Assembly: GCA_020445245.1 (NCBI GenBank)
Contig: JAGRHB010000053.1
Span: 1 to 9,090, forward strand
Length of the DNA: 9,090 nucleotides
Source of the DNA: Gammaproteobacteria bacterium
Lineage (GTDB): Bacteria; Pseudomonadota; Gammaproteobacteria; Chromatiales; Sedimenticolaceae
Direction of reading: 5' to 3'
A model generated the notes under the pieces. It was not told the origin of the DNA. It did no database searches and saw nothing but the letters and a program-made list of their open reading frames with translations. The first letter of the stretch is position 1; every line of letters begins with the position of its first letter. Made by a program: the position numbers and the translations under genes. Of the stretch, positions 1-6,986 are shown one piece after another.

Positions 1-1004
1 AAGGTCGGCTCGCCGCCCATTGTCAGGCGCACGTCATTGGCCGTCAGCTCGGCATCGACCCGCTCGCCGAGTGCCATCACCGCACCCCACTGCTCGTCGC
101 TGTACGGCAGTGTGACCCGCAGGTCCTCGTGGATCCGTGTCACCTCGTTGAGAAACCTGAACTCGACCTCGCACTTGCTGACCGCCCCGGTGACCGCAGC
201 GGCACTCACGAAATCCGGGGTGCAGGCGAGCGGAATATGCCCCTCTCCGGCAAACAGGCCCGAGGTCGGATCCAGGCCGATCCAGCCGGCACCTGGCACA
301 AAGACCTCCGCCCATGCGTGCAGATCGGTGAAATCCCGGGTCGGGCCGGACGGGCCGTCGAGTGACTCCTGGTCGGGCGCCAGCTGCACCAGGTAACCCG
401 AGACGAAACGGGCCGCCAGCCCCAGGTGGCGCATGATCTGCACCAGTAGCCAGGCACTGTCGCGGCACGAACCCTTGGCAAGGTCCAGGGTCTCCTCGCA
501 GGTCTGCACCCCCGGCTGCATGCGGATGACGTAGCCGATTTCATGCTGCAGGCGCTGGTTCAGCGCCACCAGGAAATCCACGATCTTCGTCGGTTCGCGC
601 GAGACGCCGCGCAGCCAATCCGTGAGGCGCGGGCCCGATTCGGTACACTCGAAATAGGGCTTCAGTTCCTTGTGGAGCTGCTTGGGGTACTCGAACGGGA
701 AATTGTCGGCGTATTCCTCGACGAAGAAATCGAACGGGTTGATGGTGACCATTTCCAGCACCAGCCCGACGTCAACGACCATCTTTCGTGTTTTTTCCGG
801 AAACACGTAGCGCGCCACGAAGTTGCCGAACGGGTCCTGCTGCCAGTTGAGAAAGTGCTCGGCAGGGTCGACCTTCAGCGAATACTCGTGAATGGGGGTG
901 CGCGTGTGGGGGGCCGGTCGCAGGCGGATCAGGTGCGGCGACAGGGACACACTGCGGTCGAACAGATACTCGGTCCTATGGCGGAGCGCCACGCGGATAG
1001 ACAT
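1..1004 (-). CDS. Transglutaminase-like protein, N-terminal part (long DUF2126-type), truncated by left edge
   Basis: Reading leftward from the ATG at 1004-1002, the frame stays open to base 1, giving 334 residues with no stop, so the C-terminal end is missing. Residues 1-90 look like the bacterial transglutaminase N-terminal beta region (starts MSIRVALRHRTEYLFD). The papain-like core has a full triad: Cys180 in KGSCRDSAWLL, His229 in DLHAWAEVFV and Asp245 in GLDPTSG. The last residues, DVRLTMGGEPT (324-334), resemble the start of the DUF2126 part of family members of roughly 1100 residues, so about a third of the gene is probably visible. An AAGG seven bases upstream of the ATG supports this start. 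No signal peptide is evident. The family's substrate is unknown; members co-occur with ATP-grasp, alpha-E and Anbu genes, and an Anbu gene lies divergently here. Family assignment is strong; the DUF2126 form is inferred. Confidence 0.9.
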   Translation of the reverse strand, partial: MSIRVALRHRTEYLFDRSVSLSPHLIRLRPAPHTRTPIHEYSLKVDPAEHFLNWQQDPFGNFVARYVFPEKTRKMVVDVGLVLEMVTINPFDFFVEEYADNFPFEYPKQLHKELKPYFECTESGPRLTDWLRGVSREPTKIVDFLVALNQRLQHEIGYVIRMQPGVQTCEETLDLAKGSCRDSAWLLVQIMRHLGLAARFVSGYLVQLAPDQESLDGPSGPTRDFTDLHAWAEVFVPGAGWIGLDPTSGLFAGEGHIPLACTPDFVSAAAVTGAVSKCEVEFRFLNEVTRIHEDLRVTLPYSDEQWGAVMALGERVDAELTANDVRLTMGGEPT

Positions 1005-1157
1005 TGCATCACCTTGGCCAAACAACGGCCGATACGGAATGGGCAGATAAGAGCTTAGCAGAGTGCGGCAGGCTGCCAGGCGACGACGGGGCTTCCACCG
1101 AGGCATGATTTCGCCCCATACTTGCGCATACTGCACTTGCCCGGATTGACCACCACG
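1005..1157. promoter_or_regulatory. Divergent intergenic region between the transglutaminase and Anbu genes
   Basis: This 153-bp gap lies between two outward-facing start codons, so it must hold the promoters of both genes unless they are read from elsewhere. I see no good sigma-70 -35/-10 pair on either strand. Visible features are an 8-bp palindrome TTGGCCAA at 1014-1021, which overlaps the minus-strand AAGG ribosome site, and a direct repeat of CATACT at 1117-1122 and 1127-1132, spaced exactly 10 bp. Either could be a regulator contact, but neither matches a motif I recognise. Confidence 0.5.
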
Positions 1158-1943
1158 ATGACCTATTGCGTTGGACTAAGTCTTGAAGACGGTCTCGTCT
1201 TCGCGTCGGACTCCCGCACCAACGCGGGCGTGGATTACGTGACCACCTACAGCAAGATGCACGTCTTCACGCCTGCACCGGACCGCCTGTTCGTGCTGCT
1301 TTCCGCCGGCAACCTGGCGACCACCCAGGAGGTGGTCAACCACATCCAGCGTGACCTCGACTACCCGACCGGCGGACCAAACCTGGCCAACGTTCGCTAC
1401 CTGTTCGAGGCCGCCGAGTACGTCGGTGCCGTAAGCCTCTCGGTGCAGAAGGAACATGGTCACGCGCTCGCCCAGTCCGGCGTGAGCGGTGAGACGACCC
1501 TGATCCTCGGCGGCCAGATTGCCGGCCAGCCGCATGGCCTGATGCTGATCTACCCTCAGGGCAACTACATCACCTCGTCGCCGGAGACTCCCTACCTGCA
1601 GATTGGCGAGAGCAAATACGGAAAGCCGGCGCTCGACCGTATCGTCCACCCGGGCCTTTCGCTCAACCAGGGCGCCCGACTGGCTCTGGTGTCGCTGGAC
1701 GCCACCACGCGATCGAACATCACGGTCGGGCCGCCATTCGAACTGGCGACCTACGAGGCAGACAGCCTCGTTCTCGGCTGCCGATGCCGGTTCGATGCTG
1801 ACGACAAGTACCTGATCAGCGTCCGCGACGCCTGGAACAACGGCATCCAGGAGGCCTTCCTCAGCCTGCCGAAGTTTTCCTGGGAGTCGGCCGGCGTCGC
1901 GACCTGCACCGCACCACAACCGGTCTCCGCGTCCGGCAACTGA
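1158..1943 (+). CDS. Anbu-type proteasome-like peptidase (Ntn hydrolase, family T1 related)
   Basis: A 261-residue protein of the 'predicted proteasome-type protease' family, called Anbu (ancestral beta subunit). The start at ATG 1158 is chosen because removal of Met1 exposes Thr2 as the N-terminal nucleophile. In mature numbering the sequence then has Thr1, Asp17 (ASDSRTNAG) and Lys32 (TYSKMHVF), the proteasome and HslV catalytic spacing. An in-frame TTG at 1122 would bury the Thr behind 12 residues. Other family-like segments are LILGGQIAGQPHGLMLIYPQG (115-135), split by no gap, and LQIGESKYGKP (148-157). The ribosome site is weak (GGA 12 bases upstream). No partner AAA+ unfoldase is in the window. 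Anbu proteins assemble into rings or helical arrays, and their peptidase activity and substrates are unsettled. The divergent transglutaminase neighbour fits the known association. About 20 C-terminal residues after FSWES look low in complexity and poorly conserved. Confidence 0.93.
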   Translation: MTYCVGLSLEDGLVFASDSRTNAGVDYVTTYSKMHVFTPAPDRLFVLLSAGNLATTQEVVNHIQRDLDYPTGGPNLANVRYLFEAAEYVGAVSLSVQKEHGHALAQSGVSGETTLILGGQIAGQPHGLMLIYPQGNYITSSPETPYLQIGESKYGKPALDRIVHPGLSLNQGARLALVSLDATTRSNITVGPPFELATYEADSLVLGCRCRFDADDKYLISVRDAWNNGIQEAFLSLPKFSWESAGVATCTAPQPVSASGN

Positions 1944-1945
1944 AC

Positions 1946-1973
1946 GCCGCAGGGCGCCTTGGTCGCATGCGGC
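1946..1973 (+). repeat. Inverted repeat after the Anbu stop codon
   Basis: GCCGCA (1946-1951) pairs with TGCGGC (1968-1973) around a 16-nt spacer, starting two bases after the TGA. No T-run follows, so it is not a convincing intrinsic terminator. A 6-bp match with this loop size could be chance in GC-rich DNA. Confidence 0.3.
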
Positions 1974-1989
1974 AGGGTTGAGTTAGAAT
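1959..1989 (+). promoter_or_regulatory. Possible sigma-70 promoter for the proA operon
   Basis: TAGAAT at 1984-1989 matches five of six bases of the -10 consensus and lies in an otherwise GC-rich gap, 33 bp before the proA ATG. The best -35 candidate is TTGGTC at 1959-1964, but the spacer of 19 bp is long and only the TTG is a strong match. This is the only A/T-rich hexamer of this kind in the Anbu-proA gap, so it is the most plausible start of the downstream transcription unit. Confidence 0.35.
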
Positions 1990-2022
1990 CGCAGCTCCAA
2001 TCACCGATTGACGGGCACCGAC

Positions 2023-3312
2023 ATGAGCCAGGCCGCCAATTCACGGCAGATCGACGACTTATCCGCTTATATGCGGGATCTGGGGCGACGTGCGCGGACC
2101 GCCTCACGCGCGTTGGCTGCCGCGGATACCGGTGCCAAGAACGCCGCACTGCAGGGCATCGCCGACGACCTTGATGCGCAACGCGACCAGTTGATCGAAG
2201 CCAATCGCCTGGACCTCGAGGCCGGTCGCGCCAAGGGGCTGGATGCGGCGTTGCTCGACCGCCTCGAACTCGACCAGGGGCGTATCGACAGCATGATCGA
2301 GGGACTGCGCCAGATCGTCGCGCTACCGGACCCGATCGGTGAGATCTTCGATATGAAGTTCCGCCCCAGCGGTATCCAGGTCGGGCGCATGCGCGTGCCG
2401 CTCGGCGTGGTCGGGATCATCTATGAGTCACGGCCGAACGTGACCGCCGATGCCGCCGCCCTGTGCCTCAAGTCAGGCAACGCCACTGTACTTCGAGGTG
2501 GCTCGGAGGCATTTCACTCGAACCAGGCGATTGCCGACAGCATCCGGCGCGGGCTTGACCGGGCCGGGCTGCCACCGGACGCAGTGCAGGTGGTCGCCAC
2601 CACAGACCGTGCCGCCGTCGACCTGATGGTCACAATGCCGGAATCCATCGACGTCATCATTCCGCGCGGCGGCAAGGGACTGATCGAGCGCATCAGTGCC
2701 ATGGCGCGCGTTCCGGTGATCAAGCACCTGCACGGCGTCTGCCACGTCTATGTCGACGACGAAGCGGATCCGCGCAAGGCGTTCGATGTGGCGCTGAACG
2801 CCAAGACGCAGCGTTACGGCACCTGCAACACGATGGAGACCTTGCTGGTCAACGAGACCGTCGCCGAGGACTTCCTGCCCGACCTGGCGGCGGCTTACCT
2901 CGAAAAAGGCGTCGAATTGCGCGGCTGCCCGCAGACCTGTCGGATTCTCGGCCACCACTGCGGCCCCGCGACCGACACCGACTGGGACGAGGAGTATCTC
3001 GCCCCGATCCTGTCGATCCGCGTGGTTGCGGACATCGACGGAGCGATCGATCACATCACGCTGCACGGCTCGATGCACACCGAGAGCATCATCACCGAGA
3101 ACATCACGAAAGCGCGCCGGTTCCTGCGCGAGGTCGATGCCAGTTCGGTGATGGTCAATGCCTCGACGCGTTTCGCCGATGGCTTCGAATACGGCCTCGG
3201 CGCCGAGATCGGGATCTCGACCGACAAGTTCCACGCACGCGGCCCGGTCGGCCTCGAAGGCCTGACCTCGGTGAAATACATCGTGCTGGGCGATGGACAC
3301 ATCCGGACCTGA
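2023..3312 (+). CDS. proA: Gamma-glutamyl phosphate reductase (glutamate-5-semialdehyde dehydrogenase)
   Basis: A 429-residue cytoplasmic enzyme of the aldehyde dehydrogenase superfamily, close to the 417 residues of E. coli ProA. It reduces gamma-glutamyl phosphate to glutamate-5-semialdehyde with NADPH, the second step of proline synthesis from glutamate. Family segments seen are [20 protein letters not shown] (126-145), [11 protein letters not shown] (157-167), [12 protein letters not shown] (213-224), [15 protein letters not shown] (231-245), the catalytic Cys268 in [13 protein letters not shown], and the C-terminal [19 protein letters not shown] (407-424, plus the following D/G). The ATG at 2023 is preferred over an in-frame TTG at 2008 because it gives the usual N-terminus, although no clear Shine-Dalgarno precedes it. 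Its partner proB is not in the window. The last 20 bp overlap nadD. Confidence 0.97.
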   Translation: MSQAANSRQIDDLSAYMRDLGRRARTASRALAAADTGAKNAALQGIADDLDAQRDQLIEANRLDLEAGRAKGLDAALLDRLELDQGRIDSMIEGLRQIVALPDPIGEIFDMKFRPSGIQVGRMRVPLGVVGIIYESRPNVTADAAALCLKSGNATVLRGGSEAFHSNQAIADSIRRGLDRAGLPPDAVQVVATTDRAAVDLMVTMPESIDVIIPRGGKGLIERISAMARVPVIKHLHGVCHVYVDDEADPRKAFDVALNAKTQRYGTCNTMETLLVNETVAEDFLPDLAAAYLEKGVELRGCPQTCRILGHHCGPATDTDWDEEYLAPILSIRVVADIDGAIDHITLHGSMHTESIITENITKARRFLREVDASSVMVNASTRFADGFEYGLGAEIGISTDKFHARGPVGLEGLTSVKYIVLGDGHIRT

Positions 3313-3964
3313 AGCATCTCCTGGGGACGGGGCGGCGATCGGAGTCTTCGGCGGCACCTTCGATCCGGTGCATTTCGGCCATCTGCGCATCGCGCTGGAT
3401 GCGCTGGAGTCACTTGGCCTCGACCAGGTGCGCCTGATTCCGCTGGCCCACGCGGTGCATCGCGACCAGCCGGAGGCCCCCGGGGCGCTGCGTCTGCAGA
3501 TGCTGCAGGCCGCGGTCGCAGGGCGCGACGACCTGGTGGCGGACGACCGTGAACTGCGCCGCGCCGGGCCGTCCTACACCATTGACACCCTGCGATCGTT
3601 GCGCATCGACTTCCCCAGCGCCACGCTCTGGCTGCTGCTGGGCAGTGACGCCTTTGCCGGTTTTTCGTCCTGGCGCGACCCGGAGGGCATCCTCGCGACG
3701 GCTAATATCGCCGTGCTGCAGCGTCCCGGCCATGGCGCGCGCAAGGACGCCCGGGCATCCGCGAAACAGACACAGGATCCGCCCGATGCCCCACTCCACG
3801 GCCAGGTCGTATTCTGTCCGGTGACCCAGCTGGATATCGCCTCCAGCGACATCCGGGCGCGTATCGCCGCCGGCCACAGCGCCGATTTCCTCGCCCCGCC
3901 GGCGGTGTTGGCCCTGGCCGCCCGGCATCAGCTATACCGCCAATCACCCGCCCATGGTTTATGA
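3293..3964 (+). CDS. nadD: Nicotinate-mononucleotide adenylyltransferase
   Basis: A 223-residue nucleotidyltransferase that adenylates nicotinate mononucleotide to deamido-NAD in the NAD pathway. The signature [16 protein letters not shown] (17-32) holds the HxGH ATP-binding motif (His27-His30). Further family motifs are SYTIDTL (94-100), [16 protein letters not shown] (115-130) and the C-terminal SSDIRAR (184-190), the equivalent of ISSTxIR. The ATG at 3293 lies inside proA, giving a 20-bp overlap in another frame and probable translational coupling. No other ATG or GTG start lies before the nucleotide-binding motif, so the N-terminus carries about 15 extra residues ([15 protein letters not shown]) compared with the shortest homologues. 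The usual PPHR segment reads HAVHR here. The stop codon falls within a small inverted repeat just before rsfS. Confidence 0.96.
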   Translation: MDTSGPEASPGDGAAIGVFGGTFDPVHFGHLRIALDALESLGLDQVRLIPLAHAVHRDQPEAPGALRLQMLQAAVAGRDDLVADDRELRRAGPSYTIDTLRSLRIDFPSATLWLLLGSDAFAGFSSWRDPEGILATANIAVLQRPGHGARKDARASAKQTQDPPDAPLHGQVVFCPVTQLDIASSDIRARIAAGHSADFLAPPAVLALAARHQLYRQSPAHGL

Positions 3965-3978
3965 TTCGCTGAAGAATC
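3963..3978 (+). repeat. Small inverted repeat spanning the nadD stop codon
   Basis: GATTC (3963-3967) and GAATC (3974-3978) form a perfect 5-bp stem with a 6-nt loop. The left arm begins on the G of the nadD TGA. The stem is weak and no T-run follows. It is the weakest of the junction repeats in this operon and could be chance. Confidence 0.4.
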
Positions 3979-3994
3979 CTTTCTGGACCCCCGC

Positions 3995-4360
3995 ATGCAG
4001 GTAGAAGAACTCCGCGATCTCGTCGTCAAAACGCTCGAAGACATGAAGGCCTTTGACATCGTGACCCTCGATGTCCGCGGCAAGACCAGCATCACGGACT
4101 TCTTCGTGATCGCCTCCGGGACCTCCGACCGTCACGTAAAATCCAGCGCAGAATCCGTCGCCTTCCAGGCCAAGCAGGCCGGCCAGGCGCCGATCGGCAC
4201 CGAAGGGCTGCAGGAGGGCGAGTGGGCCCTGATCGACCTCAACGGTGTCGTGGTCCACGTGATGCAGCAGCGCGTGCGTGATTTCTATCAGCTCGAACGG
4301 CTGTGGAGCGTTGATCCGGTGGCGGCCGAAAAGATCAGCAAGGAACGCGGTTCGCCCTAG
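3995..4360 (+). CDS. rsfS: Ribosomal silencing factor RsfS
   Basis: A 121-residue protein of the RsfS/Iojap (DUF143) family, slightly longer than the 105 residues of E. coli RsfS. It binds ribosomal protein L14 on the 50S subunit and blocks joining of the 30S subunit, lowering translation in starvation or stationary phase. Family segments are [20 protein letters not shown] (21-40), [10 protein letters not shown] (41-50), [20 protein letters not shown] (71-90) and [10 protein letters not shown] (95-104). The start at 3995 has a weak GGA seven bases upstream. The gap from nadD is 30 bp, and nadD-rsfS-rlmH is a widely conserved order. The stop codon TAG is inside a strong GC hairpin that leads into rlmH. 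The C-terminal 15 residues are charged and variable. Confidence 0.96.
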   Translation: MQVEELRDLVVKTLEDMKAFDIVTLDVRGKTSITDFFVIASGTSDRHVKSSAESVAFQAKQAGQAPIGTEGLQEGEWALIDLNGVVVHVMQQRVRDFYQLERLWSVDPVAAEKISKERGSP

Positions 4361-4375
4361 CGGGCCCGGCCCGCT
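4359..4375 (+). repeat. Strong GC hairpin between rsfS and rlmH
   Basis: AGCGGGC (4359-4365) and GCCCGCT (4369-4375) form a perfect 7-bp stem with a CCG loop, and T4358/G4376 adds a possible G-U pair. The left arm includes the last two bases of the rsfS TAG stop. The right arm ends five bases before the rlmH ATG, so the place where a Shine-Dalgarno would sit is inside the stem. No T-run follows, so it is not an intrinsic terminator. A role in coupling rlmH translation to rsfS translation is inferred. Confidence 0.7.
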
Positions 4376-4380
4376 GCGCG

Positions 4381-4851
4381 ATGCAGATCCACCTGATCGC
4401 CGTCGGCGACAAGATGCCGCGCTGGGTGCAGGACGGCTTCAACGAGTACGCGAAACGACTGCCGGCCGAGTGTGCATTGCGCCTGACCGAGGTCGCCGCG
4501 GGCAAGCGCGGCAAAAACGCCGACATCCCCCGCATCATCCGCGACGAGAGTGAACGCCTGCTTGCCGCGGTGCCCAGGGGGGCCACGGCTGTGGCGTTGG
4601 AGGTCGGCGGCACGAGCTGGTCGACGGAGCAGCTGGCCGCACAACTCGATACCTGGATGAACAGTGGCCAAGACCTCGCGCTGCTGGTCGGCGGGCCGGA
4701 CGGTCTCGGCGCCGAGGTCCGCGCCGCAGCGGCGCAGCTCTGGTCGCTGTCGGCCCTGACGCTGCCGCACCCACTGGTCAGGGTGGTGCTCGCCGAACAG
4801 CTGTACCGGGCATGGAGCATCCTGCGCAATCACCCTTACCACCGCGCCTGA
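4381..4851 (+). CDS. rlmH: 23S rRNA (pseudouridine-1915 N3) methyltransferase RlmH
   Basis: A 156-residue SPOUT-class methyltransferase, matching the 155 residues of E. coli RlmH. It uses S-adenosylmethionine to methylate N3 of pseudouridine 1915 in helix 69 of 23S rRNA, acting on assembled 70S ribosomes. Diagnostic segments are [16 protein letters not shown] (1-16), the SAM-binding LVGGPDGLG (102-110), and the trefoil-knot C-terminal part [19 protein letters not shown] (128-146) with ILRNHPYHR (147-155). The full C-terminal end is present. The ATG is 20 bp after the rsfS stop, directly behind a GC hairpin and without a visible Shine-Dalgarno, so reinitiation after rsfS is likely. Pairing of a ribosome silencing factor with a ribosome-finishing methylase is conserved across many bacteria. 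Confidence 0.97.
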   Translation: MQIHLIAVGDKMPRWVQDGFNEYAKRLPAECALRLTEVAAGKRGKNADIPRIIRDESERLLAAVPRGATAVALEVGGTSWSTEQLAAQLDTWMNSGQDLALLVGGPDGLGAEVRAAAAQLWSLSALTLPHPLVRVVLAEQLYRAWSILRNHPYHRA

Positions 4852-4887
4852 TCGCGACCGGCACCACGACTTGGTTTATCGTCGCTG

Positions 4888-4927
4888 CCTGGGAGCCTGT
4901 CAGCCATAAGTCCGACTGGCTCCCCGG
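4888..4927 (+). repeat. Imperfect inverted repeat between rlmH and maf
   Basis: CCTGGGAGCC (4888-4897) and GGCTCCCCGG (4918-4927) pair at nine of ten positions (one T-C mismatch) around a 20-nt loop. The loop itself contains AGTCCGACT (4909-4917), a small palindrome. No T-run follows. The 104-bp rlmH-maf gap is the longest in the operon and holds no gene. The element could be an RNA stem or an operator; no known motif is recognised. Confidence 0.5.
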
Positions 4928-4955
4928 GAACATACGCCAGCACGACGATACGACC

Positions 4956-5525
4956 ATGATCATCCTCGCCTCGCAATCACCCCGCCGCGCCGAACTGCTG
5001 TCCCAGATCGGCATCGAGTTCCGCACCCACGCCGCGGATATCGACGAGCGTGTCCGCGACGACGAAGGCGCAGCCGACTATGTCGAGCGCATGGCCCTGT
5101 CAAAGGCCAGCGCAGTGCACGTCCGCTATCCAGACATCCCTGTACTCGGCGCCGACACAGCGGTCGTGCTCGGGCAGCGGATACTGGGCAAGCCGGCAGA
5201 CCGAGACGACGCGATCGACATGCTGCTGCAACTCTCGGGGCGCACCCACGAGGTGCTCACCGGCGTCGCGGTGCTGGCCGACCGGCCGCACTACCGCCTG
5301 AGCCTGAGCCGGGTGATGTTCCGCGACCTCAGTGCCCGGGAGGCCGCCGCCTACTGGGCCACCGGCGAACCCGCCGACAAGGCCGGCGGTTACGCGGTGC
5401 AGGGGCTGGCAGCCACGTTCATCGAGCGTATCGAGGGCAGCTATTCGGGCATCGTGGGACTGCCGCTGTTCGAGACCATGCAGATCCTGCACGCGATCGG
5501 CGTTTACAGTCGTGCGGGCGTGTAA
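4956..5525 (+). CDS. maf: Maf-family nucleoside triphosphate pyrophosphatase, YhdE type (dTTP/UTP)
   Basis: A 189-residue Maf protein (E. coli YhdE has 197). The family hydrolyses nucleoside triphosphates to monophosphates and pyrophosphate; the YhdE branch prefers dTTP, UTP and modified pyrimidines, and is linked to septum inhibition. The start at 4956 gives the standard N-terminus MIILASQSPRRAELL with the SxSPRR substrate loop. An upstream in-frame ATG at 4812 overlaps rlmH and would add 48 non-homologous residues. Other motifs are ERMALSKASA (44-53), LGADTAVVL with catalytic Asp67 (64-72), LGKP (77-80), the YhdE-type KAGGYAVQG (142-150) and GSYSGIVGLPLFET (161-174). No clear Shine-Dalgarno precedes the ATG. 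maf-rng adjacency is common in proteobacteria. Substrate class is inferred from motif type. Confidence 0.95.
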   Translation: MIILASQSPRRAELLSQIGIEFRTHAADIDERVRDDEGAADYVERMALSKASAVHVRYPDIPVLGADTAVVLGQRILGKPADRDDAIDMLLQLSGRTHEVLTGVAVLADRPHYRLSLSRVMFRDLSAREAAAYWATGEPADKAGGYAVQGLAATFIERIEGSYSGIVGLPLFETMQILHAIGVYSRAGV

Positions 5526-5532
5526 ACTCGCC
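5499..5532 (+). repeat. Inverted repeat covering the maf stop and the rng leader
   Basis: GTTTACA (5502-5508) and TGTAAAC (5521-5527) are perfect 7-bp arms around a 12-nt loop. In an extended fold, GGCGTTTACA (5499-5508) pairs with TGTAAA (5521-5526) and CGCC (5529-5532), bulging C5527 and T5528, giving 10 bp. The right arm contains the maf TAA (5523-5525), and the element ends two bases before the rng ATG at 5535. It therefore occupies the whole ribosome-binding region of rng. It could equally be a DNA operator. TTTACA resembles a -35 box, but no matching -10 lies at the right distance. Confidence 0.6.
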
Positions 5533-5534
5533 GT

Positions 5535-6986
5535 ATGAGTGAAGAAATCCTGATCAACGTCACGCCCCCGGAGACCCGCGTCGCGGTGATCGAAAACGGC
5601 GTCGTTCAGGAGATCATCGTCGAACGCATGGCCAAACGGGGCCTGGTCGGTAATATCTACAAGGGCAAGGTATGCCGTGTCCTGCCGGGGATGCAGGCGG
5701 CGTTCGTCGATGCCGGACTGGAACGCGCCGCGTTTCTGCACGCCTCGGACATCCACGGCGCCAGTGCGGACAAATCGGTACAGATCACCGACCTGGTACG
5801 CGAGGGTGGCGAGGTGATCGTGCAGGTCGTGAAAGACCCGCTGGGCACCAAGGGCGCACGACTGACCACGAACATCTCGATCCCGTCGCGCTACATGGTG
5901 TTCATGCCGAATATGACCAATGTCGGCGTGTCCCAGAAGATCGAGGACGAGGACGAAAGGACACGGCTGCGCGAGGTACTCGCAAAATACGCCGAATCCA
6001 ACAGCATCAGCGCCGGTTTCATCGCGCGTACCGCCGCCGAGGGTGTCTCCGAGGAGGCCCTTCAAAACGATATGCGATTCCTCGCCCGCCTGTGGAACTC
6101 GATCCAGGAAAGGGCCGCTGGTGCGCCGGGCAAGCAGCTGATCCACGAGGACCTGCCGCTGGCGCTGCGTGCGCTTCGTGACCTTATCAACCCGGACGTC
6201 GAAAAGGTGCGGATCGACTCGCGCTCGACCTGGGAGAAGGCGCAGCAATTCGCCACCAAGTACATCCCCGATCAGCGCTCGTCGATCGAGTACTACCCGG
6301 GTGAGCGGCCTATTTTTGACCTGTACGGGGTCGAGGACGAGATCCAGAAGGCGCTCGAGCGCAAGGTCGACCTCAAGTCCGGCGGCCACCTGGTGATCGA
6401 CCAGACCGAGGCCATGACCACGATCGATGTCAACACCGGCGCTTTCGTCGGCCACCGCAATCTCGAAGAGACCATCTTCAAGACCAATCTCGAGGCCGCT
6501 CAGGCGATTTGCCGCCAGCTGCGCCTGCGCAATCTTGGCGGCATCATCATCATCGACTTCATCGACATGACCGACGATGAACACAAGCGTCAGGTGATGC
6601 GGGCCCTGGAGCGCTGTCTCGCGCGCGACCATGCCAAGACCCACATCTCGGAGGTGTCATCCCTGGGCCTGGTCGAGATGACCCGCAAGCGCACGCGCGA
6701 ATCCCTGGAACATGTGTTGTGCCAGAGCTGTCCCACCTGCAGTGGCCGCGGCACACTGAAGACCGCCGAGACCACCTGTTTCGACATCTTTCGCGACATT
6801 CTCCGCGAGTGGCGGCAATTCGACGTCGAACAGCTGCTGGTGCTGGCCTCGCAGGAGGTGGTGGATCGCCTGCTCGACGAGGAGTCGCAGAACCTCGCCG
6901 AGCTCGAGCAGTTCATCGGCCGCCCGATCAAGCTGCAGGCCGAGGCACTGTACAACCGTGAACAGTATGACGTGGTGCTGATCTGA
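5535..6986 (+). CDS. rng: Ribonuclease G
   Basis: A 483-residue RNase E/G family endoribonuclease, close to the 489 residues of E. coli RNase G. It lacks the long C-terminal scaffold of RNase E, which argues for RNase G. It cuts single-stranded A/U-rich RNA, matures the 5' end of 16S rRNA and takes part in mRNA decay. The N-terminal S1-like region (about 36-125) starts KRGLVGNIYKGKVCRVLPGM. Catalytic metal ligands are Asp298 in TTIDVNTG and Asp341 in IIIIDFIDMTDDEHKR. The zinc-link is CPTCSGRG (399-406), which supports dimer or tetramer assembly. The ATG is nine bases after the maf stop with no visible Shine-Dalgarno, behind an inverted repeat, so initiation probably depends on maf translation. 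maf-rng-yhdP matches the E. coli yhdE-rng-yhdP order. Confidence 0.97.
   Translation: MSEEILINVTPPETRVAVIENGVVQEIIVERMAKRGLVGNIYKGKVCRVLPGMQAAFVDAGLERAAFLHASDIHGASADKSVQITDLVREGGEVIVQVVKDPLGTKGARLTTNISIPSRYMVFMPNMTNVGVSQKIEDEDERTRLREVLAKYAESNSISAGFIARTAAEGVSEEALQNDMRFLARLWNSIQERAAGAPGKQLIHEDLPLALRALRDLINPDVEKVRIDSRSTWEKAQQFATKYIPDQRSSIEYYPGERPIFDLYGVEDEIQKALERKVDLKSGGHLVIDQTEAMTTIDVNTGAFVGHRNLEETIFKTNLEAAQAICRQLRLRNLGGIIIIDFIDMTDDEHKRQVMRALERCLARDHAKTHISEVSSLGLVEMTRKRTRESLEHVLCQSCPTCSGRGTLKTAETTCFDIFRDILREWRQFDVEQLLVLASQEVVDRLLDEESQNLAELEQFIGRPIKLQAEALYNREQYDVVLI

Noticed and set aside
543..1058. A 171-codon plus-strand open frame over the transglutaminase gene
   Set aside because: The minus-strand translation has a full catalytic triad and family N-terminus; the plus-strand frame has no recognisable features.
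1946..1980. Intrinsic terminator after the Anbu gene
   Set aside because: The 6-bp stem has a 16-nt loop and no following T-tract, so it lacks the hallmarks of an intrinsic terminator.
2473..3390. A 305-codon minus-strand open frame over proA
   Set aside because: It mirrors the proA coding frame, shows no family motif, and sits opposite a strongly identified gene.
4812..4955. Longer in-frame start for maf at 4812
   Set aside because: It overlaps rlmH and adds 48 residues with no resemblance to Maf N-termini, which begin just before the SxSPRR motif.
5100..6644. A 514-codon open frame on the minus strand across maf and rng
   Set aside because: It is antisense to two clearly identified genes, has no recognisable domain, and reflects GC-rich codon bias. 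No coding role is supported.
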